Shown here: in pieces, positions 33,313-40,443 of the stretch
Numbering within the stretch: the stretch's first letter is position 1
Layout of the letters: the number at the start of each line of letters is the position of its first letter
Source: Thermoplasmata archaeon
GTDB taxonomy: Archaea > Thermoplasmatota > DTKX01 > JAHFTX01
Reading direction: 5' to 3'
DNA length: 43,473 bases
Assembly: GCA_023265395.1 (NCBI GenBank)
Contig: JAHFTX010000025.1
Coordinates: 1-43,473, forward strand
Program-made: the position numbers and the translations under genes
The notes under the pieces: generated by a model
The model's input: only the letters and a program-made list of their open reading frames with translations
Databases searched by the model: none
What the model was told of the DNA's origin: nothing

Positions 33313-34317
33313 ATGACGTCGAAGGACCGCTCGGACCCGGTCGACTCCAAGAAGAACGACCAGTTGGCGTTCTTCCTGATGCCAGGCAACGCACTGCGTA
33401 GCCTCTCTGACGAGCTGGCAATCTCCATCGGGGAGCAGGCCAAGGAAGGAATCCTGTTCCGCTACGGGGTCCGTTGCGGGGAGGGCATGGTCCAGCGGCT
33501 GGGATTCACCTGTCCGGATATGATCGCGATTGCGGAGATGCTACCCGGGATGTGGTCGAGCGTCGGTCTGGGCCGGATGCAGCTCAAGGAGATCAGCGAG
33601 CAGGGGATGCTCGTCGTGCTCAAGGAGAGCATCGAAGCACGCACGAACGCGCAAGGCAACCAGGGCTGCCACTTCACCCGTGGATACCTCAGCGGCATGT
33701 CCAGCAGTCTGGCGGCCCAGAAAGTCGTCTGCATCGAGGAGGACTGTCCACCAGGCGACGAGTTCTGCGGCCGATTGATCCTACAGCAAGATGATCCGAG
33801 CGCCCCGGCGGCCGAAGAACCTTCACCTGCAGTCCCCCCGACGGTGAGCTCGCCCGCATTCCACTTGGCGGGGGGTTCATCCTATCTGCTGAAGGATGAC
33901 GCGCCCGATGGGTGCTACTCGGTGTTCCTTCAGCTGGTCACTGGGGGCCACCAGGGCCTGTGCATCACTCGCGACTATCCCGACCGAGTTCGCCAGCGAT
34001 ACAACCTCGTCAAGACCCCGATCTTATGGCTGAGCAACTCTGACAGCCCGTTCTCCATCGAGCCGGTCCAGCTGGGCAAGCTCTACCACAAGATCGAGGA
34101 CTTCCTCAAACGGGGCGAAAAGCCTGTCGTGATGCTCTCTGGCCTTGAGTACATCATCACCCAGAACAACTACACCAGCGCGCTCAAGTTCCTTCAGCTG
34201 ATCAAGGATCAGGTGGCCATCCACGATGGCATCCTACTCATTCCCCTCTCTCCCTCGACGCTCAATGAGCGTGACCTCAAGATGATCGAGCGAGAACTCG
34301 AGACGATCGCCCCTTAG
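33313..34317 (+). CDS. V4R-DUF835 putative signalling protein
   Basis: 334 residues in two domains. Residues ~20-157 form a V4R (4-vinyl reductase-like) ligand-binding domain, ending CHFTRGYLSGMSSSLAAQKV-VC-IEEDCPPGDEFC with Cys119, Cys140, Cys145 and Cys152, which could bind metal. A Pro/Ala linker follows. Residues ~188-334 are DUF835: SYLLKDDAPDGCYSVF, GLCITRDYPDRVR, KTPILWLSNSD, VVMLSGLEYIITQNNY, LIPLSPSTLNERDLKMIE. DUF835 is a mostly archaeal domain often fused to sensor or membrane modules; its activity is unknown. The pairing with a Ras-like GTPase suggests a small-molecule-controlled switch. Confidence 0.88.
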   Translation: MTSKDRSDPVDSKKNDQLAFFLMPGNALRSLSDELAISIGEQAKEGILFRYGVRCGEGMVQRLGFTCPDMIAIAEMLPGMWSSVGLGRMQLKEISEQGMLVVLKESIEARTNAQGNQGCHFTRGYLSGMSSSLAAQKVVCIEEDCPPGDEFCGRLILQQDDPSAPAAEEPSPAVPPTVSSPAFHLAGGSSYLLKDDAPDGCYSVFLQLVTGGHQGLCITRDYPDRVRQRYNLVKTPILWLSNSDSPFSIEPVQLGKLYHKIEDFLKRGEKPVVMLSGLEYIITQNNYTSALKFLQLIKDQVAIHDGILLIPLSPSTLNERDLKMIERELETIAP

Positions 34318-34348
34318 AGGGGCCGTCTGCAGGCCCGCGTGCCCCACG

Positions 34349-34357
34349 TTTTATTAC
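34349..34357 (+). promoter_or_regulatory. TATA-like box of the 34412 gene
   Basis: TTTTATTAC lies 55-63 bases before the ATG at 34412, in the gap after the V4R-DUF835 gene. Confidence 0.5.
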
Positions 34358-34411
34358 CTAGCACACACCGTTGCCGCTTGCTCCGCCTGATGGCGCAGCG
34401 ACCACGCGTCA

Positions 34412-35755
34412 ATGAGGGGCACCACGCCTCTCCCGACGGTTGGGAAACCCTTGAATGGACGACAGGGTCGTCGTCGACGCCGCTCTGGTCGCACCCGGGG
34501 CCGGCCTCCCCAGCAGGGAGGATGGAACCGTGGCGATCGGGGCGGTTTCCGTCACGACCAAGGCCGCGACTACGCCACGCAGCTCGAGCAGCTTGAGCGC
34601 CAGGACGCACCGATCGCCACCTACGTCCCGCGCACTCGTGCGACCATCGGTGAGATCCATTGGCGCTTCCGCGACAAGCGGCTGATTACCACGGTCACCA
34701 AACTGCGCCTCAAACAGTACGCGGCCTCGCCTTTCCTGACGGGGCCGATTCACTTCCCTGAACCGATAGATGTCCCGGGGCTGTATGATCTCTCCATGGG
34801 CATCCAGGGCTCCCACCAGACGGTCGGTGCTGTTAGCCGAGCAAAGCATGTTCTAGCATTCCTTGAGGATTGCAGCCTAGATATCGAGGTCCGCAACGAG
34901 TTCAATGGGGACGAGTTCCGCTTGCACATCGAAGGACTCCGTCGAGACCAGAGCCGCCGGGCGCGGAAGATACTCGCCGATGGGAGCGTCCTAGTCGACC
35001 GCACGGAGATCGCCCTTCCCCGCGACGATCGCTTCACCCTGGAAAAACTCCCAACGCTGACACCAGCGGAACGCGCTGCGCTTGAGGCGCACCTTCCTCC
35101 CGAGCCCGAGGACGTCGCCGGTATGGCTCCAGATGATTCGGCCGAGGAAGACCACTCGACCTCCTCGGCAGAGTTTGGCGTTCACGAATCGTCCCGACGT
35201 CTCCCTGAACGGCCTCTCCGTCCCCTCGATGACGACCAAGACCAGCGGCACCCACCGTTCGAGCGGTCGACACCGCCGGCGGTCCCGGTTGCACCAGTCG
35301 ATGATTTCGGTCGCCCCCTGCGCCCTTCGATGCAGGGCCCACGTCAGAGCAGGGGCCGCGATACGCCTCGTCCGGCCCAGGAGGGCGCTTCTCGTGGGGC
35401 GCGACCTTTCTCCGCCTCCCACTCCCGGTTGCCTGTTCCACCGCCGCCCGAAGCACGACGGCAGCCTCCAGTGCCCGCTCATTCGGCCCGTCATGATCCT
35501 GACCCGCTCCCGACCGAGCCTGGACTCTCCCCTGCCAGCCGACTCCCAGCCACGCCGTCAACGCTCGAGCAAACGAAACCCCTCAAGCGTGTGCGGCCCA
35601 CCACCAAGGCCACACCTGTAGCGAAGAGAGGCCCTTCGGCCAAGATCACGAAACCACAGCGTGCCAAGCCTTCCAAACCGGCTGCCAACGTTCGGACCGT
35701 CAAGAAGAAGGCGGCACAGAAGAAGAAGCCAGCTACCCGAAGCAAAAAGGCGTAG
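34412..35755 (+). CDS. Protein with Arg-rich head and histone-H1-like Lys/Ala/Pro tail
   Basis: 447 residues, no family recognised. Residues 1-55 are Arg/Gly-rich (RRRRRSGRTRGR, RGDRGGFRH), resembling RGG RNA-binding tails. Residues ~60-225 look folded: YVPRTRATIGEIHWRFRDKRLITTVTKLRLKQYAASPFL, then HVLAFLEDCSLDIEVRNEF, FRLHIEGLRRDQSRRARKILADGSVLVDRTEI. Residues ~230-400 are disordered and Pro/Ser/Arg-rich. The last ~50 residues (KPLKRV, KATPVAKRG, KPSKPAANVRTVKKKAAQKKKPATRSKKA) are like linker-histone or bacterial HC1 tails. A nucleic-acid-binding role is likely from composition alone (inference). No signal or membrane span is seen. Confidence 0.8.
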   Translation: MRGTTPLPTVGKPLNGRQGRRRRRSGRTRGRPPQQGGWNRGDRGGFRHDQGRDYATQLEQLERQDAPIATYVPRTRATIGEIHWRFRDKRLITTVTKLRLKQYAASPFLTGPIHFPEPIDVPGLYDLSMGIQGSHQTVGAVSRAKHVLAFLEDCSLDIEVRNEFNGDEFRLHIEGLRRDQSRRARKILADGSVLVDRTEIALPRDDRFTLEKLPTLTPAERAALEAHLPPEPEDVAGMAPDDSAEEDHSTSSAEFGVHESSRRLPERPLRPLDDDQDQRHPPFERSTPPAVPVAPVDDFGRPLRPSMQGPRQSRGRDTPRPAQEGASRGARPFSASHSRLPVPPPPEARRQPPVPAHSARHDPDPLPTEPGLSPASRLPATPSTLEQTKPLKRVRPTTKATPVAKRGPSAKITKPQRAKPSKPAANVRTVKKKAAQKKKPATRSKKA

Positions 35756-35840
35756 GGTCGATGGAGGCCGACCGCGGGGCTCAAATGGGTGAAGCCGCTT
35801 GGGCGCCCCAAGGGTGGGCGCCGCCGGGAGGACAGGCTCG

Positions 35841-36587
35841 TTGAAGCAGATCCTGCCGGGAATCTCCATCGAGAAGGAGTTCGATGAGATTGCCCGCAAG
35901 CTCGAGTTGGTGGGGCTGACGCCCTACGAGAGCCGCGCGTACGTCGCCCTCGTGGCCCATGGATACGGCGATGCCAACACCATCGCACAGACTGCGCAGA
36001 TCCCGCGCACCTCCTCCTACAAGGTGCTCCAATCGCTGAAGGACAAGGGTTTCGCGATTGCTACAAGTGGTCGGCCCGTCATCTACCGGCCAGAACCCCC
36101 CAAACGGATCCACACGCGCTTGGAGCGAGAGGTGTTCCAGATGTTCGAGCAGCTTGAGCTGATGCACGAGATCGTCCGTGAGCGCGGGCAGCCTCAACTC
36201 ATCTACACGATACATGAGAAGTCCCGTGTGCTCGAGAAGATCGGCGAGTTGATCGATAAATCCACAGAGACCCTCATGATCGCGACACCGGTCCTGCATG
36301 AGCTGTTGCGTGACCCGCTTGGCAAGAAAATGGAGAATGCCCTCAACCGTTCGATCCGCTTGACTATCATAACCGCACCCAACCAGCGGGTCCCGGTCGG
36401 AGCCATCGTCCATCGTCGCCGTGGGCTTTTGACCACCGACATCATCAGTGACCGGCACAGTGCGCTCATCGCAGGCACGGAGCTCGAGGCCTGTGGATAC
36501 ACGGACAACGAGCTGCTCGCGTCTCACCTTGAGCGCTTCCTCAATGTGCTGGCGGACACGGAGGAGCGCGCTGTCAAGGAGCGCTAG
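35841..36587 (+). CDS. TrmB family transcriptional regulator
   Basis: 248 residues. The winged helix-turn-helix at the N-terminus is clear: LVGLTPYESRAYVALVAHGYGDANTIAQTAQIPRTSSYKVLQSLKDKGF, then the wing VIYRPEPPK. A coiled linker (EREVFQMFEQLELMHEIV) follows, and a C-terminal phospholipase-D-like TrmB domain (TLMIATPVLHELL, DIISDRHSALIAG). TrmB proteins sense sugars or other metabolites and control transport and metabolism in archaea; the effector is not predictable. TTG at 35841 follows a GGGAGGA Shine-Dalgarno; in-frame GTG at 35814 and TTG at 35799 are alternatives. The last 4 bases overlap the convergent NTPase gene. Confidence 0.88.
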   Translation: MKQILPGISIEKEFDEIARKLELVGLTPYESRAYVALVAHGYGDANTIAQTAQIPRTSSYKVLQSLKDKGFAIATSGRPVIYRPEPPKRIHTRLEREVFQMFEQLELMHEIVRERGQPQLIYTIHEKSRVLEKIGELIDKSTETLMIATPVLHELLRDPLGKKMENALNRSIRLTIITAPNQRVPVGAIVHRRRGLLTTDIISDRHSALIAGTELEACGYTDNELLASHLERFLNVLADTEERAVKER

Positions 36588-37168
36588 GATTCGAGTGCAG
36601 GAACTCCATACAACACCGGGGTCAGGCGAGGGAGCAGCGCCAGCAGCACCGCCTGCTCGGTCAGCTCGACCCGACTCAGATGCCCGTGGCTGAGCAAGCC
36701 GATCATCCCCTCCTGCGACCCGATGTCCTGTCGTCCGAATAGGATTCGGCCTGCCTCCCCTACGGATCGACCTCGATTGACCTCGTCGAGAATCACCGCA
36801 GGATAGGCAAACCCTCCGCCGTGGCCGACCGTCCAGACTCCATCGCGACCGAGCGCTACGCAGAATTGGACATCCAAGAGCTGGCCGGTCGCCAAGCCGG
36901 CGGGTGCTGAGGGCAGTTCGATCAGTCCAGCCTCGATGCCGAAGCTGAGAGTGGCCTCAGGCCGAATCGCGAGCGCTCCCCTGGCGCGGGTCAGGGCCCC
37001 TTGAAGCGTCTGACGTCCATGCGGCTGAGGGGGCACCCCGCTGTCGACGGTGACCCCTTCGACGAGGAATTGGCCCAAATGCCCCTCGAGGCGATCGAGC
37101 ACCCTCTGCACCGCCTCGAGTTTTGTGGGATTGGTGCTCCCAACCACGGCGATTGTTTGTCTCGTCAT
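36584..37168 (-). CDS. Inosine/xanthosine triphosphatase (YjjX family)
   Basis: 194 residues. It matches the YjjX/NTPPase family: VVGSTNPTKLEAVQRVL at the start, VDSGVPPQPHGRQTLQGALTRA, then ATLSFGIEAGLIE, VGHGGGFAYPAVIL and the terminal LTEQAVLLALLPRL. These enzymes hydrolyse non-canonical purine NTPs such as ITP and XTP to keep them out of nucleic acids. It is the last gene of a six-gene minus-strand operon, and its ATG overlaps the coaD stop by 4 bases. Confidence 0.9.
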   Translation of the reverse strand: MTRQTIAVVGSTNPTKLEAVQRVLDRLEGHLGQFLVEGVTVDSGVPPQPHGRQTLQGALTRARGALAIRPEATLSFGIEAGLIELPSAPAGLATGQLLDVQFCVALGRDGVWTVGHGGGFAYPAVILDEVNRGRSVGEAGRILFGRQDIGSQEGMIGLLSHGHLSRVELTEQAVLLALLPRLTPVLYGVPALES

Positions 37169-37656
37169 CCCCGCCGCCTAGGGTACGCCCGACCCTCGTG
37201 ATCGACAGAACCCTCCGCAATCGCCGTCGACGATAGCGGAGCCCCATCGTGGCTGCGAACCATCTCCACAACCACCACTCGCAGCGGCCGAAGACCCCGC
37301 TGCGACCGCAATTCATTGATGGTCGCTGAAACCATGGCAGTCTCCTCGGAGACGACGAGGACATCATAGTCCCCAGCAGCTGCGCCACCGCGCGGAGACC
37401 CCTCCCCGAGGGGATGCTCCAAGGCCACGATCGTGAATGGGATTCCCGCGCGACTGATGTGCGCGCGCAACGTTTCCTCACGCTCTGCGAAGGATCCGAT
37501 CGGCCGCGTACGCCCCTTCCGAGCCAACTCGTCAGTGGTCAACCCCACATAGAGGTGGCCGTCCGTTCCGGCTTGTCGTACCGCCTCCGCGAGCAAGGTG
37601 CGATGCCCCCGGTGGAGGATGTCGAAGGTCCCCCCGACCACCACTCGCGCGGCCAT
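37165..37656 (-). CDS. coaD: Archaeal phosphopantetheine adenylyltransferase
   Basis: 163 residues, the length of archaeal PPAT. It adds AMP to 4'-phosphopantetheine in coenzyme A synthesis. The nucleotidyltransferase signature GGTFDILHRGH (8-18, with the HxGH pair His15/His18) is intact. GLTTDELARKGR and VSEETAMVSATINELRSQRGLRPLRVVVVEMV follow, then a C-terminal SSTAI motif in place of the bacterial ISSTxVR. The ATG at 37656 begins the homology; the open frame upstream lies over the Zn-ribbon gene. It is co-transcribed with the neighbours on both sides. Confidence 0.93.
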   Translation of the reverse strand: MAARVVVGGTFDILHRGHRTLLAEAVRQAGTDGHLYVGLTTDELARKGRTRPIGSFAEREETLRAHISRAGIPFTIVALEHPLGEGSPRGGAAAGDYDVLVVSEETAMVSATINELRSQRGLRPLRVVVVEMVRSHDGAPLSSTAIAEGSVDHEGRAYPRRRG

Positions 37657-37667
37657 GGTGCCTCGAT

Positions 37668-37859
37668 CTACTTCATTGCAACAATCGCCGCGGCGATCAT
37701 GATCACGCTGGCGGAAATCCAGACGAACATCAAGAGTCGGCGCTTTCGGAGCTTCTCCGCGAGCGTGGCCGCGCAAGCGTCGCCGCAGGCTTCGCGCTTG
37801 GGACCCATGGCTAGGCCGCAGGTTGGACAGTGCTTGTGCTGTGCCAGTCGCTCGGCCAT
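37668..37859 (-). CDS. Small zinc-ribbon membrane protein (DUF2116-like)
   Basis: 63 residues. A Cys4 ribbon (HCPTCGLAM then ACGDAC, pattern Cx2C-x10-Cx3C) is followed by a basic patch (KLRKRR) and one hydrophobic span (LLMFVWISASVIMIAAAIVAMK) at the C-terminus. Small archaeal proteins with this order are grouped as DUF2116/COG4068; function unknown. It is placed between pyrH and coaD with gaps of 12 and 11 bases. Confidence 0.85.
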   Translation of the reverse strand: MAERLAQHKHCPTCGLAMGPKREACGDACAATLAEKLRKRRLLMFVWISASVIMIAAAIVAMK

Positions 37860-37871
37860 GGTCGGTCCGGC

Positions 37872-38624
37872 CTATGCCTCGGTGGGGTCGGGGAGGATGG
37901 TGGTACCCTCGAAGGGCTTGCCCAGCAGGGCAGCCTCGAGGTTGTCAAGGCGCCGCCCGTCGACGACTGCCGTCGGAATCGCCGCGCGAGCGATGATGTG
38001 CGCTGCCAAGGGGTCCACGACGCCCTTGCCGCCTGCGGCATGGGGGGTATCCTTGGCGATGTCGAGCAGCTGGCGCGCCGATAGTCGCGGGAACAGTCGC
38101 GCCGCAGGGTTGGTCTTGGGATCAGAATCATAGACTCCTGCAACGTTTGTGGCGATGACCAGACGCACGGAGCCCGCACGCTCGGCGACCATCGCTGCCA
38201 CCGCATCAGTCGTATGGCCAGGGTGAGTCCCCCCCATGACCACCAGTGGCGCCATGCTGCTGGCTGCCAAGGCCGTCTCGGAATCGAGCGGTGGAGTGGG
38301 ATAGGCCAACGGTCCCAATGCGCAGATGAGGAGGCGCGCATTGAGCCTGGTGGTGGCGATTCCCAGTTCGTCCAGATGGGTCTCTGAGACCCCCAACGCT
38401 CGGGCAGCTGCGATATAGCGCCGTGCAGGACTGCCCCCGCCGACGACGACGATTATCCGATGATGTGCGGCCAGGCGGCTGAGGAGCGCGGCGCTGCCCC
38501 GAAGGACTTGGACGTCTATTCCGTCAGGGACGAGGATCGAACCCCCAAGGTCCAAGACCGCATCGACCACGCTCCGGGATAGCTGGGCGGTTAGTTTCAA
38601 CCTTTGGGAGCGCCAGCAGCCCAC
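37872..38624 (-). CDS. pyrH: UMP kinase, archaeal type
   Basis: 250 residues of the amino-acid-kinase fold. It phosphorylates UMP to UDP with ATP. Visible are LGGSILVPDG (26-35), VVVGGGSPARRYIAAARALG, LDELGIATTRLNARLLICALG, VVMGGTHPGHTTDAVAAM, ATNVAGVYDSDPK and VDPLAAHIIARAAIPTAVVDGR, all typical of archaeal PyrH. The first ~20 residues (GCWRSQRLKLTAQLSRS) are an extension not usual in the family. GTG at 38624 starts 5 bases after the upstream stop; TTG at 38600 or GTG at 38570 would give more canonical lengths. Confidence 0.93.
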   Translation of the reverse strand: MGCWRSQRLKLTAQLSRSVVDAVLDLGGSILVPDGIDVQVLRGSAALLSRLAAHHRIIVVVGGGSPARRYIAAARALGVSETHLDELGIATTRLNARLLICALGPLAYPTPPLDSETALAASSMAPLVVMGGTHPGHTTDAVAAMVAERAGSVRLVIATNVAGVYDSDPKTNPAARLFPRLSARQLLDIAKDTPHAAGGKGVVDPLAAHIIARAAIPTAVVDGRRLDNLEAALLGKPFEGTTILPDPTEA

Positions 38625-38629
38625 GAGGG

Positions 38630-39544
38630 CTAGATCTCGAGGCGCTTGCCGCTCAGCAGGGCTTCGAGCGCCGCTTCATGAGCCGCCTCGATCTTCTCCG
38701 GGTCTTCGAGCGCGGTGACGACATCGGTTCGTACCTGAGCCAGGGTCTGTTGCTGCTCCATGCGCTCCTGGCGTGCTTCCTCGCGGACCCCCAAGACCTT
38801 GGAACGGAGCTCTGACGCTTTCTGGTGGAACTGGTCGGCCTTGGCCCGATGTTCGAGCGCCTCGGCATGTTTGCGGTCGCTTTCGGAGGCCAGCGCCTTG
38901 ATGTCGTCGACGAGGCCAGACATCTGGTCAATGAGCGCACCGATCTGCTTGCTCGATTGCTGGACGAGCGCGTGCTCTGCGTCGGCCTGGCGGAACAAGT
39001 CATCGATTGAGACATCCAATTGCTGGACTTGTGACTGAATCCCAGTCTGGGCGGTCAGGTCTTGCTCAAGCCGTGCGACGTCTGCACGGGCTCCAGCGAT
39101 GCGCTTGAGCAGGCTGCGTTCCACCTCCAGCGAAAGGCTGGTGGTCTCCTGCTGTCGTTCGAGCTGTCGCAGCTCCACCCGACGTGATTCGATCTGGCCG
39201 ACGAGCGAGGGGCTAAGGCGGGTGCGCTCAGCGGCGCGGGAACCAATCTGTGCCCGTGCCTGCGCCTGGTAGCGGTCTCGCAGCTGGGCATGTTCGCGCT
39301 GCTGGAGGACCAGACCATCCTTCTGCGCCTTGAGCTGGCGTACCTGCGCGGCCAGCTGCGAGCGATTGGTGTTGAGGGTGTCTCGTATCGACCGTGCAGC
39401 CGCTGCCAACTGGTTGCATTCGTCGCGGCGCTCATAGAGTGCACGCAGCCGCTCCTCTGCACTCGCGAGGTCCTTGCTCCGCTGATGCCGTGCCGCGTCC
39501 TCGGGGACCACATCTTCAGGAGGTGCCTTGCCCTTGCGCGCCAT
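38630..39544 (-). CDS. Archaeal coiled-coil protein (COG1340 type)
   Basis: 304 residues, almost entirely helical. Heptads run from ~20 to ~290 (AEERLRALYERRDECNQLAAAARSIRDTLN, VEERS-like segments, DLFRQADAEHALVQQSSKQIGALIDQM). The pattern matches the COG1340 family of archaeal coiled-coil proteins, whose role is unknown. No membrane span, signal or ATPase motif is present. It lies between larB and pyrH with gaps of 9 and 5 bases, so it is part of the operon. Confidence 0.82.
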   Translation of the reverse strand: MARKGKAPPEDVVPEDAARHQRSKDLASAEERLRALYERRDECNQLAAAARSIRDTLNTNRSQLAAQVRQLKAQKDGLVLQQREHAQLRDRYQAQARAQIGSRAAERTRLSPSLVGQIESRRVELRQLERQQETTSLSLEVERSLLKRIAGARADVARLEQDLTAQTGIQSQVQQLDVSIDDLFRQADAEHALVQQSSKQIGALIDQMSGLVDDIKALASESDRKHAEALEHRAKADQFHQKASELRSKVLGVREEARQERMEQQQTLAQVRTDVVTALEDPEKIEAAHEAALEALLSGKRLEI

Positions 39545-39553
39545 CGCTCTGTC

Positions 39554-40333
39554 CTACCGCCCGGAGCGTCGCTGACGGCCGGTCTCAATCCGTCCGAGGA
39601 TCTGGCATGCCAACAATGCTGCGACAGCACCGCCATCGATGTTGACTACCGCCACGGGCGTGCAGCTCTGCAACATGGTCGTGAGCGCTCCCGTGCCGCT
39701 GCCACCAGCCCCGTATCCACTTGAGACGGGGACGCCGATGATCGGGCCGTGCACCAGGCCTGCCACCAGGGTCGGGAGGGTGCCCTCCCGCCCGGCGACG
39801 ACGATGAAGAGGTCGATGGGATCAGCCGAGAAGCAATCGAGCGCCTGCTGCAATCGATGTGGACCGGCAATCCCGACGTCGTAGGCCGCGTGGACATTCA
39901 CCCCTACCGCCTCAAGGATCGCCCGCGCCTCCTCGGCGACGGCGACATCAGCGGACCCTGCCGCCAAGAGTCCGACGTGGCCATCGTTCATCGGGGGGTG
40001 GGCACCTGCAGGGATGACGACGAGGACCCTCCCACGAACGTTGCCATGCTGGCGCTCGCCCAGCCCGTCAAGGAGGGTCCAGCGTTCTGGTGGCAGCCGG
40101 GTGACGATGGCCTGCTGCCCAGCAGCCAGCAACTGCGTCACCGCCTCGCGTAGGTCATCATCCGCCTTCCCCTCCCCAAGTACGAGCTCCGGCACACCCA
40201 CACGGTGCTGTCGTTGGAGGTCCACTCGCACCGTCGGCCCGGGGGACGATTGTTGGGTGCGTGCGACTGGTGCGCGCAAGAGCATGTCCGGCCCCACATC
40301 TTCGCGCGGTCGAATCGGTTCCGACCGGCCCAT
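39554..40333 (-). CDS. larB: LarB / PurE-related NCAIR mutase-like protein
   Basis: 259 residues. LarB homologues carboxylate and hydrolyse nicotinate adenine dinucleotide in nickel-pincer cofactor synthesis. The N-terminal half has VDLQRQHRVGVPELVLGEGK; the PurE-like half has VAGREGTLPTLVAGLVHGPIIGVPVSSGYGAGGSGTGALTTMLQSCTPVAVVNIDGG. Deviations from the usual family sequence are GREG for GMEG, PVSSGYG for PTSVGYG and NIDGG for NIDNG. larC and larE are not in this window. The ATG at 40333 gives the family length; upstream codons lack homology. It is first in the operon that runs to the NTPase gene. Confidence 0.85.
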   Translation of the reverse strand: MGRSEPIRPREDVGPDMLLRAPVARTQQSSPGPTVRVDLQRQHRVGVPELVLGEGKADDDLREAVTQLLAAGQQAIVTRLPPERWTLLDGLGERQHGNVRGRVLVVIPAGAHPPMNDGHVGLLAAGSADVAVAEEARAILEAVGVNVHAAYDVGIAGPHRLQQALDCFSADPIDLFIVVAGREGTLPTLVAGLVHGPIIGVPVSSGYGAGGSGTGALTTMLQSCTPVAVVNIDGGAVAALLACQILGRIETGRQRRSGR

Positions 40334-40400
40334 GCGAACCGATGGGAGATGGCGCGATATGGTTCTGCTGGTGCCGCCGCGGGCGCGTCCCGAAGGAGGC

Positions 40401-40406
40401 TTTATC
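40401..40406 (+). promoter_or_regulatory. TATA-like element in the larB / Cas4-like divergent promoter
   Basis: TTTATC with the upstream purine-rich GAAGGAGGC lies 38-43 bases before the GTG at 40444. On the opposite strand the same bases read GATAAA, about 70 bases before larB. Confidence 0.45.
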
Positions 40407-40443
40407 TCTGATGCAGGGAAGGCAATCGTCCTAGGGGCGCTCC

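Noticed and set aside
37872-38624. Isopentenyl phosphate kinase or aspartokinase as identity of the amino-acid-kinase gene
   Set aside because: The motifs TRLNARLLICALG, GGTHPGHTTDAVAAM and VDPLAAHII follow the archaeal UMP kinase pattern rather than these relatives.
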